Assembly: GCF_018613065.1 (NCBI RefSeq) | Contig: NZ_JAGGQW010000099.1 | Coordinates: 1 to 7,268, forward strand | Direction of reading: 5' to 3' | Source of the DNA: Bacillus sp. ISL-7 | GTDB lineage: Bacteria; Bacillota; Bacilli; Bacillales_B; DSM-18226 | Length of the DNA: 7,268 bases | Shown here: positions 1 to 5,586 of the stretch, piece by piece | Layout of the letters: the number at the start of each line of letters is the position of its first letter | How positions within the stretch are numbered: the stretch's first letter is position 1 | Notes under the pieces: generated by a model | Database searches by the model: none | Seen by the model: the letters and a program-made list of their open reading frames with translations, nothing else | Told to the model about the DNA's origin: nothing | Position numbers and translations under genes: made by a program

Positions 1-54
1 TAATATTATAATAAATTAACGCGGTGAATGGTTAAAGTTATTGTAGAAAATAAG

Positions 55-81
55 AGGCTGTCGAAAGTTTCTCGACAGCCT
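55..81. repeat. Perfect 10-bp hairpin, possible terminator
   Basis: Arms AGGCTGTCGA (55-64) and TCGACAGCCT (72-81) are perfect complements around a 7-base loop. On the + strand no T-run follows. On the minus strand the stem is followed by a T-rich stretch (complement of 40-54), so it could end minus-strand transcription. Hairpins of this GGCTGTC type are common between Bacillus genes. The gene to the left lies outside the window, so its role cannot be decided. Confidence 0.6.
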
Positions 82-83
82 GA

Positions 84-110
84 GAGGGAAACTACTTGAT
101 GATTTCCCTC
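84..110. repeat. Second tandem hairpin upstream of the transporter
   Basis: GAGGGAAA (84-91) pairs with TTTCCCTC (103-110) around an 11-base loop, starting two bases after the previous hairpin. Both lie in the possible 5' leader of the efflux transporter. There is no proper T-run, so this could be an mRNA structure or a chance repeat. Confidence 0.45.
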
Positions 111-170
111 CTTTCATGGAAAATACACTATGTACATATTAAATATAGATACAGAAGGGATAGAGGAACC

Positions 171-1163
171 ATGCGGCCCTTAATTTTAGGCATCCTTGCG
201 GCTTTCTTTTTTGCATTTACATTTATCCTTAACCGATCGATGGTCCAGGCTGGGGGTAGTTGGATTTGGAGTGCATCATTAAGGTATTTCTTTATGGTTC
301 CATTTCTTTTCACAATTGTGATGGGAAGAAAAAATCTTAAACCATTACTTGTGGAAATGAGAAAACGACCTGGCGGTTGGTTTATATGGAGCACGGTGGG
401 CTTTGGCTTATTTTACGGTCCGATTTGTTTTTCGGCTGCCTATGCCCCAGGCTGGCTCATTGCAGCCACATGGCAGGTCACAATCATCTCAGGTTCCTTG
501 CTGGCCCCACTTTTTTACGAAATGGTTATGACTGAAAAAGGACCAATCCAGAAAAAGGGGAGAATTCCTTTTAAAGGTTTAGGGATGTCATTAGTCATCC
601 TCCTAGGAATTATCCTGATGCAATTGGAACAGGCAAATCACATATCGATTACTGCAATCGCCTTAGGTGTCCTTCCGGTACTAATCGCTTCATTTGCCTA
701 TCCGCTTGGAAACAGAAAAATGATGGATATTTGCGGAGGGCGTCTTGATGTCTTTCAACGGGTATTAGGGATGACATTAGCGAGTCTGCCATTGTGGGTT
801 GTTTTATCTATTTATGGTTTATTTACTGTTGGTCCACCAAGTAAAGGACAAATAGTCCAATCTGGCCTGGTTGCGGTAACCTCAGGAGTAATTGCAACCA
901 TTCTATTTTTTAAAGCAACGGATCTTGTTAGAGGAAATATGCAAAAGCTTGCTGCTGTGGAGGCCACGCAATCAATAGAGGTCTTATTTGCAGTAATAGG
1001 AGAATTGTTAATTTTGAATACTGTTTTCCCGACTGAATTATCCTGGTTTGGTATGGTATTGGTTATGGTCGGAATGATCCTGCACAGCTTTTTTTCGCAT
1101 AAAAGTAACCCGAAAAATCATCGCAGTGAAGGTCATAAAAAAACTGTGCCTAGAAATGTTTGA
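171..1163 (+). CDS. EmrE-type / DMT-superfamily efflux transporter
   Basis: A 330-residue integral membrane protein of the drug/metabolite transporter superfamily, closest by appearance to the family annotated as putative multidrug resistance efflux transporter (Pfam EmrE, PF13536). Substrate unknown; it should sit in the plasma membrane. About ten hydrophobic segments can be marked (near residues 3-22, 33-50, 69-88, 95-115, 136-152, 160-178, 198-216, 228-246, 263-282 and 291-308). They form two five-helix halves typical of EamA-like proteins, and a basic tail (KSNPKNHRSEGHKK) follows. The start is ATG 171 because it opens directly into the first helix and has purine-rich SD-like stretches before it (AGAAGGG 153-159, AGAGGAA 162-168). 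The frame stays open back to TTG 96, but those 25 residues run through a hairpin and look non-coding. Monocistronic, with a strong terminator right after the stop. Confidence 0.85.
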   Translation: MRPLILGILAAFFFAFTFILNRSMVQAGGSWIWSASLRYFFMVPFLFTIVMGRKNLKPLLVEMRKRPGGWFIWSTVGFGLFYGPICFSAAYAPGWLIAATWQVTIISGSLLAPLFYEMVMTEKGPIQKKGRIPFKGLGMSLVILLGIILMQLEQANHISITAIALGVLPVLIASFAYPLGNRKMMDICGGRLDVFQRVLGMTLASLPLWVVLSIYGLFTVGPPSKGQIVQSGLVAVTSGVIATILFFKATDLVRGNMQKLAAVEATQSIEVLFAVIGELLILNTVFPTELSWFGMVLVMVGMILHSFFSHKSNPKNHRSEGHKKTVPRNV

Positions 1164-1197
1164 TCCTTATCAATTTAGATTGATAAGGATTTTTTTT
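1163..1197 (+). terminator. Rho-independent terminator of the transporter
   Basis: Perfect 11-bp stem ATCCTTATCAA (1163-1173) / TTGATAAGGAT (1180-1190), loop TTTAGA, then eight T (1190-1197). It begins at the last base of the stop codon. It may also serve the convergent DUF421 gene, though the minus-strand T tract is weak. Confidence 0.92.
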
Positions 1198-1215
1198 CGT
1201 AGTTCATGACCTTTT

Positions 1216-2076
1216 TTAACCGTTTAAATAGGGACTAAGCTTGTCAATTGTTTCTTGTACCTTTACTGAATTTCTCTTATACATTGCTTTTGATTTATCA
1301 CAATCTGTCTCAAGAGAAAAGATCTCTAAATCAGCCTGAACTTTTTTTAGTGTAGCCAGGAGTAATGGACGTTGAGCGGGTGCTGGCACTTGAATTTTAT
1401 CATCATATAGATCGACCGTTAGCTCTCCATAAGAATCGACTTGCCCTATGAAAACATTATCAAGAGTCACATCTAGTTTTTCTAACTCTGTATAAAGCCA
1501 GCCTCTGCCTTTTCCGGAACATCTTAATGATTCATCGATGATATTCCCGTCCATAATGACTGTTTGTGGTTCTTTTTCTTTCGCCATTTTCATTTGTAAA
1601 TCTTTAGGTGTCAAAGGACGGTTTTCTGTTTTTAAAAGTGTGCTTAAATTTCCACGCGGTTCCAACACAGCAAATTCTACGTCTGCAATCCTAAAAATAT
1701 CCTTTTGTCGAAGTAACGCAGAAAGTTCGTCAATCGAATATTTTTCTTTTTTTAGATTATTTTCTAGGACCTTCCCATCTTTAATGACCACGGTTCCTTT
1801 ACCTTCAGCAAAATCACGAAAAGCTTTACTCTTTAGAGAGACAAAGTCAACGAGGAAAGTTACCAAGAAGAAAATGAGGACGGCTAACATTCCATGCCAT
1901 ACATTTGCTTCTAGTCCAGTAACAACTTCACCGGCAATACTTCCAATGGTAATTCCTGCAACATATTCAAAGAAAGAGAGCTCAGAGATTTGTTTCTTTC
2001 CAAGTACTTTTGTTGTAATAAATAAAAGTCCCAAAAAAATTAATGAACGAGTTATGATAAAAATCCAATCTGGCAT
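1216..2076 (-). CDS. DUF421 membrane protein with C-terminal DUF1657-like domain (2Duf/YetF-type)
   Basis: 286 residues. Three membrane helices (about 4-22, 35-53, 58-78) lead into a cytoplasmic DUF421 domain (about 79-235), with family-like stretches such as FAEGKGTVVIKDGKV and FRIADVEFAVLEPRGNLS. Residues 241-284 align without gaps to the neighbouring 67-residue DUF1657 protein at 17 of 44 positions, so I call a fused DUF1657-like domain. DUF421+DUF1657 is the architecture of 2Duf, encoded in the mobile spoVA2mob operon. 2Duf is known to act in the spore inner membrane and raise wet-heat resistance. YetF-type relatives in B. subtilis are related but in my memory often lack the tail. ATG 2076 has SD GAGGAG (2085-2090). 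It lies 20 bases after a DUF1657 gene, presumably co-transcribed. The spore role is inferred from family and context; the biochemical function of DUF421 is unknown. Confidence 0.88.
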   Translation of the reverse strand: MPDWIFIITRSLIFLGLLFITTKVLGKKQISELSFFEYVAGITIGSIAGEVVTGLEANVWHGMLAVLIFFLVTFLVDFVSLKSKAFRDFAEGKGTVVIKDGKVLENNLKKEKYSIDELSALLRQKDIFRIADVEFAVLEPRGNLSTLLKTENRPLTPKDLQMKMAKEKEPQTVIMDGNIIDESLRCSGKGRGWLYTELEKLDVTLDNVFIGQVDSYGELTVDLYDDKIQVPAPAQRPLLLATLKKVQADLEIFSLETDCDKSKAMYKRNSVKVQETIDKLSPYLNG

Positions 2077-2096
2077 TAGTTTCTCTCCTCAAAATT

Positions 2097-2303
2097 TTAT
2101 GAACCCATATATTGGGGTTCATGTCGTTCAAGTTCCAAAACACGGTATTGTAGATCCTTCTTTACCTCTTCAATCGTTAGTGTAGCTTCATGAAAAATAG
2201 CTTGAGCGTCTTTATCGAGTGAATTTAAGGCGAAGGAAGACAATTGTGCTTCGATCCCCTTAATGGTAGAGAGACATTGCTTGACATTAGAAGCGATTGT
2301 CAC
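2097..2303 (-). CDS. DUF1657 small protein (second copy)
   Basis: 68-residue soluble, helical protein with no signal peptide or membrane segment. It matches the 67-residue product of 2379-2582 gaplessly at 21 of 67 positions, including VKQ near residues 7-9, FAL at 24-26 and the C-terminal EPQY, so the two are paralogues of the DUF1657 family (PF07870). The start is GTG (2301-2303), supported by SD GAAAGGAAG about 8 bases upstream and by alignment of MT-VKQ with the paralogue. It is 20 bases from the DUF421 gene and probably in one transcript with it. DUF1657 genes are recurrent in spore-linked spoVA-type operons, but their molecular role is unknown. No promoter could be seen between it and the upstream terminator, so expression may depend on read-through. 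Confidence 0.88.
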   Translation of the reverse strand: MTIASNVKQCLSTIKGIEAQLSSFALNSLDKDAQAIFHEATLTIEEVKKDLQYRVLELERHEPQYMGS

Positions 2304-2330
2304 AAATTTAACTTCCTTTCATAAGAAAAT

Positions 2331-2367
2331 TAAAAAATGAAAAAGGGGTTGGCAGAATCGCCAACCT
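2331..2367 (-). terminator. Intrinsic terminator between the two DUF1657 genes
   Basis: On the minus strand GGTTGGC / GCCAACC (7 bp, plus one G-U pair; + coordinates 2347-2353 and 2360-2366) with a 6-base loop is followed by CCTTTTTCATTTTTT. It lies 11 bases after the stop of the first DUF1657 gene and before the SD of the second, so it probably attenuates rather than isolates the downstream pair. Confidence 0.8.
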
Positions 2368-2378
2368 AAAAACTGCTT

Positions 2379-2582
2379 TTATTGATTGTATTGTGGTTCT
2401 TCGTTCAAAATTTCTTGAAGACGTGGTTCTAAGCTATCTAGAACCGATTGAGTTTGTTGGGCTGCTTGTTGATAAAGCTGCTTTGCATTTTGGTTATCAG
2501 TTGCTAATGCGAATCCTTCAAAACTTGCCTGTGCACTTTTTAGTCCAGCTAATGCTTGTTTTACCTGAGTTCCTACTGTCAT
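2379..2582 (-). CDS. DUF1657 small protein (first copy)
   Basis: 67-residue glutamine/alanine-rich helical protein of the DUF1657 family (PF07870), with no signal peptide or membrane segment. Recognisable features are the MT..TQVKQALAGLKSAQ start, FALATDNQNAKQLY in the middle and the NEEPQY end. ATG 2582 has SD AGAAGG (2591-2596) 8 bases upstream. It is the promoter-proximal gene of the module: a sigma-G-like promoter lies about 35 bases upstream of the start and a terminator follows immediately. It is therefore expected to be made in excess over the downstream DUF1657 and DUF421 products. Homologues accompany 2Duf and SpoVA proteins in spore formers; a forespore role is an inference and no activity is known. 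Confidence 0.9.
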   Translation of the reverse strand: MTVGTQVKQALAGLKSAQASFEGFALATDNQNAKQLYQQAAQQTQSVLDSLEPRLQEILNEEPQYNQ

Positions 2583-2624
2583 TACATAATCCTTCTTTCC
2601 TGATATAAAATGAAATTACAAAAA

Positions 2625-2653
2625 TAGTATGTGGATTATTCGGGTGGATATGT
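2625..2653 (-). promoter_or_regulatory. Candidate sigma-G (forespore) promoter
   Basis: Minus strand: -10 CATACTA (complement of 2625-2631) matches the sigma-G consensus CATWHTA at all seven positions. ACATA (complement of 2649-2653) matches the -35 consensus GHATR at four of five, with a 17-base spacer. The predicted transcript starts near 2617, about 35 bases before the DUF1657 ATG. This is consistent with late forespore expression of a spore module, but it is a pattern match only. Confidence 0.55.
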
Positions 2654-2711
2654 ATTTAATGTTTTTTTGCCTAGTTCTAAATTTCCCTGAAACATTATCT
2701 GGAAAATCCCA

Positions 2712-3965
2712 TTAGACAAGAATATTTTCTAGAACTAGCGGGTGCAACGCATTTGTTTTATCAATAAAAATAAATCCATCATATCGCAGCCCCATTTTCG
2801 ATGGGACGTAATTACCATATTGTTCGTTTTCCGGCCGGTAAACCACACCAATTGCTCTATGCCCAATCGTTGTTGTAAATTCATGACGGTTCTGTTCATT
2901 AAATATCAAATATTTATTTACAGCCCCTGTCATATGCATAAGTGATTCCCAGCTTCCGGGTTGGGCGGGAGGTACCTCCGTTTTTTGAAAGTCAACTCCC
3001 CATTCGGTGGAGGCAATTACCGTACCGCTATACGTACCAAACCCTACAATAAAAACATTTTCGGCCCCGTTTTCTTCTCTAATTAGCTGTCCGACATTCA
3101 CCATTCCTTCATCCTTCATATCAGTTGCTCGGGCATCACCTACATGTGTATTATGCTCCCATATGATTACCTTTGCATCATCACCATAAAATCTTCGTAC
3201 TGAGTTGAGTGCTTCGACCATATGCTTGTCTCGAACATTCCATGACTTAGAATCACTAGTGACCATTGTCCGATAATATTCCTCTGCATTTGCAGTAACA
3301 ATGGCATTTACCTCCATATTCAAGCTGTTTTCCTGGTCGTCATCGAATTTCCATTTGTTTTTCCGGATGGATGCTAGAAGTTCAAGTGCTTCCTTTGTAC
3401 AATTCTCAGAGAGGTATCCGGCTGAAACCGCATAGGATTCATGATTGCGATTAAAGGGCTCAAAGCAAGAAAATGCTTCTTTGGCCTCCTTAAGGCTGGG
3501 AGAATTGGTCCTTTCTAAATAATGAATAATTTCATCCATACTTTCCCAAAGACTATACACATCCAAGCCATAAAAACCGACTTTTTGGGCTCTGTTGTTA
3601 TGGTGATTATACTCTTTTAACCATTCAATGAGCCCAATGATTTCATGGTTTGCCCACATCCAGGTTGGCCATCTATTAAAATCCTCGAGCACATCTCTAA
3701 TGTCTTGTGATGATTGGTTAAATCCTTTAATGTAACGATTGATGCTTTGGCAGGAAGGCCAATCACCTTCAACAGCAATCAATGAAAACCCTTTTTCCTT
3801 GATTAGTCTTTTTGTTAACTCTGCACGAAGTGTATAAAACTCTGAAGTGCCATGAGAGGATTCACCCAGTAGGACAAATCTTTTATCACCAATAGCGGCT
3901 ATTAATGGGTCAAGATCATCAATTGTTTCAAAAGGTTTTGCGTAGGTATTAATGGCTTTAATCAT
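2712..3965 (-). CDS. Erythromycin esterase family protein
   Basis: 417 residues, full length for the erythromycin esterase superfamily (PF05139: EreA/EreB plus many Bacillus relatives of unknown substrate). Family motifs are in order: VLLGESSHGTSEFY (31-44, with Glu35 and His38 as the likely metal- or water-activating pair), VEGDWP (65-70), FNRWPTWMWAN (96-106), VGFYGLDVYSLW (129-140) and IIWEHNTHVGDAR (267-279, with His271 and His274). There is no signal peptide, so it should be cytoplasmic. True Ere enzymes hydrolyse the macrolactone ring of erythromycin, but most chromosomal homologues have not been shown to confer resistance, so I do not call it a resistance gene. ATG 3965 has SD GGAAAGGAA (3977-3985) 11 bases upstream. 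Only a weak -10 (TATTAT on the minus strand near 4004-4009) is visible. I see no terminator after it, so transcripts may run into the DUF1657 gene 129 bases on. Confidence 0.88.
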   Translation of the reverse strand: MIKAINTYAKPFETIDDLDPLIAAIGDKRFVLLGESSHGTSEFYTLRAELTKRLIKEKGFSLIAVEGDWPSCQSINRYIKGFNQSSQDIRDVLEDFNRWPTWMWANHEIIGLIEWLKEYNHHNNRAQKVGFYGLDVYSLWESMDEIIHYLERTNSPSLKEAKEAFSCFEPFNRNHESYAVSAGYLSENCTKEALELLASIRKNKWKFDDDQENSLNMEVNAIVTANAEEYYRTMVTSDSKSWNVRDKHMVEALNSVRRFYGDDAKVIIWEHNTHVGDARATDMKDEGMVNVGQLIREENGAENVFIVGFGTYSGTVIASTEWGVDFQKTEVPPAQPGSWESLMHMTGAVNKYLIFNEQNRHEFTTTIGHRAIGVVYRPENEQYGNYVPSKMGLRYDGFIFIDKTNALHPLVLENILV

Positions 3966-4087
3966 AGGTTAGAGCATTCCTTTCCATTAGGCCTCAATTT
4001 TCTATAATATCCCCTTTATCTCATTAACCTAAATACCCAATAAATAACATTTTTAGCACAAATAGTCCTTAAATTCAAAAAATTACG

Positions 4088-4096
4088 TGTTATAAT
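4088..4096 (+). promoter_or_regulatory. Extended -10 sigma-A promoter for an orphan transcript
   Basis: TGTTATAAT is a perfect TATAAT (4091-4096) with the extended TGN element. The -35 is poor (TTAAAT 4069-4074, three of six), as is usual for extended -10 promoters. Predicted start near 4103. The first gene downstream on this strand is almost 280 bases away and a terminator intervenes. Confidence 0.55.
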
Positions 4097-4102
4097 ATTG
4101 AA

Positions 4103-4281
4103 TTAATTCCTTCTACGGAACAAACACACATCGGGGATAGGTAAAGGTTTCCATTTGGATTGATAAGATTGCTAAAAGGGAATTTCATTTAATTATCTAT
4201 CAGCTGATATCATGGTTGGGTTCCCTAAGGTGTTAATAAAATTAAAGGAGTTACTTCACTAGTTGAGGTAGCTTCTTTTTT
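4103..4281 (+). ncRNA. Candidate structured leader or small RNA upstream of yitT
   Basis: The segment runs from a predicted start near 4103 to the T-run of an intrinsic terminator at 4281 and holds no convincing ORF. By hand it folds as TTCC/GGAA (4107-4110 with 4117-4120), a closing AACAC/GTGTT pair (4123-4127 with 4230-4234), an inner AGGGAA/TTCCCT stem (4177-4182 with 4221-4226), and then the terminator hairpin. AATTCC (4105-4110) could instead pair with GGAATT (4179-4184), so two conformations are possible. I compared it from memory with T-box, SAM, purine, lysine, M-box, c-di-AMP, c-di-GMP, fluoride, ZTP and guanidine classes and found no match. It could be an attenuating leader of yitT or an independent sRNA. 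Confidence 0.45.
4246..4281 (+). terminator. Intrinsic terminator inside a divergent intergenic region
   Basis: A 12-bp stem (4246-4257 with 4265-4276, three G-U pairs) with a 7-base loop is followed by six T (4276-4281). No + strand gene lies to its left in the gap, since the esterase runs the other way. It must therefore end a non-coding transcript or act as an attenuator. Confidence 0.75.
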
Positions 4282-4339
4282 CATTCGAGGAGTATAGAAA
4301 TAAAGAAGCATTTTATTATAAATAGTACTGATTTTTCGT

Positions 4340-4345
4340 TATAAT
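4340..4345 (+). promoter_or_regulatory. Possible -10 of a proximal yitT promoter
   Basis: A perfect TATAAT lies 35 bases upstream of the yitT start, downstream of the leader terminator. The -35 region (TATAAA 4317-4322, three of six) is weak. If active, it would let yitT escape control by the upstream leader. Confidence 0.4.
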
Positions 4346-4380
4346 AAAGGTAGGAAATTATTTTTGAAAGGGGCCAGATA

Positions 4381-5298
4381 ATGTCAGGAATACAAGAATT
4401 AAATTTAATTCAACAACAGGAAGAGATTATGGCGAAAATTCAGCACCGGAGATTAACAAAGAGAAAGATCCTGCAACGCATTTTATTAATCACTCTTGGT
4501 GCCGCCTTGATGGCAGTGGGCTTAGAAATTTTCCTCGTTCCCAACAATGTAATTGACGGTGGAATCACTGGGATTTCTATTATGCTTTCGTATGTTACAG
4601 GTTGGAAATTAGGGATATTCCTCTTTATTCTTAATATACCTTTTTTCTTTATTGGTTATAAACAAATAGGAAAAACCTTCGCATTATCAACACTTTATGG
4701 GATTCTCATCCTTTCTATTGGAACTACTCTACTCCATCCAGTCCCAGCTTTTACACAGGATATTCTCCTTGCGACAGTTTTTGGAGGAATTGTGCTAGGT
4801 ATAGGCGTAGGCATAGTGATTCGCTATGGAGGGTCATTGGACGGTACCGAAATTTTAGCGATTCTTTTTAATAAAAAGCTTCCTTTTTCCGTCGGAGAAA
4901 TTATTATGTTCTTTAATCTTTTTATCCTCGGGTGTGCCGGTTTTGTGTTTACGTGGGACCGTGCAATGTATTCACTTATTGCCTATTTTGTTGCTTACAA
5001 AACGATTGATATTACCATTACTGGCCTTGATGAATCTAAATCTGTTTGGATCATTAGTGACAATGCTAAGCAAATTGGTGATGCTATCATGAATCGTCTG
5101 GGTCGAGGTGTCACATATATCAATGGTGAGGGCGCATACTCAGGTGATGATAAAAAAGTCATCTTTTGCGTTATCAATCGTCTTGAAGAAGCAAAATTGA
5201 AGGAAATTGTTACTGAAAATGATGACAGTGCCTTTCTAGCTGTTGCGGATATCGCTGAGGTACGTGGTGGCAGATTTAAGAAAAAAGACATCCATTAG
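4381..5298 (+). CDS. YitT family membrane protein (YitT_membrane + DUF2179)
   Basis: 305 residues, the usual size for this family (B. subtilis has several: YitT, YpjC, YqfU, YvjA and others). After a cytoplasmic N-terminus come about five or six membrane helices (about 32-52, 75-93, 100-119, 127-148, 168-190, 193-206). The family's NNVIDGGITGISI stretch (55-67) and GGSLDGTEILA (150-160) are visible. A soluble C-terminal DUF2179 domain runs about 218-295 (VWIISDNAKQIGDAIMNRL, GRGVTYINGEGAYSGDDKK). Substrate and function are unknown, so no symbol is given; which paralogue it represents cannot be told by eye. ATG 4381 has an excellent SD (GAAAGGGG 4366-4373, 7 bases). ATG 4429 (Met17) also follows an AGGAAGAG stretch and would remove the polar 16-residue extension. 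Preceded by a possible attenuator leader and followed by its own terminator, so monocistronic. Confidence 0.9.
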   Translation: MSGIQELNLIQQQEEIMAKIQHRRLTKRKILQRILLITLGAALMAVGLEIFLVPNNVIDGGITGISIMLSYVTGWKLGIFLFILNIPFFFIGYKQIGKTFALSTLYGILILSIGTTLLHPVPAFTQDILLATVFGGIVLGIGVGIVIRYGGSLDGTEILAILFNKKLPFSVGEIIMFFNLFILGCAGFVFTWDRAMYSLIAYFVAYKTIDITITGLDESKSVWIISDNAKQIGDAIMNRLGRGVTYINGEGAYSGDDKKVIFCVINRLEEAKLKEIVTENDDSAFLAVADIAEVRGGRFKKKDIH

Positions 5299-5325
5299 AA
5301 GCTGGGAAACATTGGCTTCTTTTTT
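5297..5325 (+). terminator. Terminator of the yitT-family gene
   Basis: AGAAGC (5297-5302) pairs with GCTTCT (5315-5320), possibly extended by G-U pairs, followed by six T (5320-5325). It overlaps the stop codon TAG. The stem is short, so the strength is moderate. Confidence 0.75.
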
Positions 5326-5362
5326 GCGGAACTTTGACTTTATAGTAGAAATTAGAAGTAAA

Positions 5363-5391
5363 TTGGCAATTTGTCGTTATGGGGCTAAAAT
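5363..5391 (+). promoter_or_regulatory. Sigma-A-type promoter without a gene
   Basis: TTGGCA (5363-5368, five of six) and TAAAAT (5386-5391, five of six) are separated by exactly 17 bases, giving a predicted start near 5398. It lies after the yitT terminator and points towards csgA, which is on the opposite strand. Its only product would be the short transcript ending at 5574. Confidence 0.5.
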
Positions 5392-5397
5392 GCGGTA

Positions 5398-5574
5398 AAA
5401 TCACGATTAGTTTGGTGTGTTTCTTGTATTTTCATGTCAGATAATGCTGAAATTCCCGAGTTGATGAATGGTGCTTTTGTCGTACCTTGCGCTTACCTCG
5501 GAAATAATTTTGCGAAAAATGAATTATTTCCAAAAAAGATGGCAGGATATTTCCCTTTTCCTGCCATCTTTTTT
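5398..5574 (+). ncRNA. Candidate small RNA between yitT and csgA
   Basis: About 177 bases from a good promoter to an intrinsic terminator, with no supported gene on the + strand. The 3' part has a perfect 10-bp hairpin GGAAATAATT / AATTATTTCC (5500-5509 with 5522-5531). It is directly followed by the terminator stem beginning at 5532, so the two helices could stack. CCGAG (5456-5460) can pair with CTCGG (5497-5501), which competes with the base of the 10-bp hairpin. Its 3' end overlaps the terminator of csgA on the other strand but not the csgA coding region. No known RNA family recognised; the terminator alone could be explained by csgA. Confidence 0.4.
5532..5574. terminator. Bidirectional intrinsic terminator
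   Basis: A perfect 16-bp arm pair: AAAAAAGATGGCAGGA (5532-5547) with its complement at 5559-5574, loop of 11. The A-run and T-run at the two ends make it work in both directions. It closes csgA on the minus strand and the candidate sRNA on the + strand. Confidence 0.92.
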
Positions 5575-5586
5575 ATAAAGTAAATC

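Noticed and set aside
135..141. CATATTA as a sigma-G -10 before the transporter
   Set aside because: The only -35 (TCATG) fits with a 16-base spacer and four of five matches, and a forespore role is not otherwise suggested.
96..170. N-terminal extension of the transporter from TTG 96
   Set aside because: It runs through a hairpin, has no SD and adds residues unlike the family. ATG 171 opens directly into the first helix.
1538..2185. 215-codon open frame on the + strand
   Set aside because: It lies antisense to the DUF421 and second DUF1657 genes, which have clear families and SD sites. Its protein is serine/lysine/phenylalanine-rich shadow sequence with no recognisable domain.
2712..3965. 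Calling the esterase a macrolide-resistance gene
   Set aside because: Family membership alone does not show resistance, and nothing mobile surrounds it.
4141..4236. 32-codon open frame in the yitT leader, reading like a hydrophobic peptide
   Set aside because: It has no standard start codon; only an ATT after an AAAGG stretch would serve, and it matches nothing I know.
4212..4262. 16-residue leader peptide (MVGFPKVLIKLKELLH) ending in the terminator
   Set aside because: No SD precedes its ATG, and there is no run of a single regulatory amino-acid codon convincing enough for attenuation.
4287..4292. GAGGAG Shine-Dalgarno-like site after the leader terminator
   Set aside because: No ATG, GTG or TTG follows at a usable distance.
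5434..5583. 49-codon ORF on the + strand between yitT and csgA
   Set aside because: No SD is present, and the last third is translated from the terminator hairpin, which a real gene would not normally use as coding sequence.
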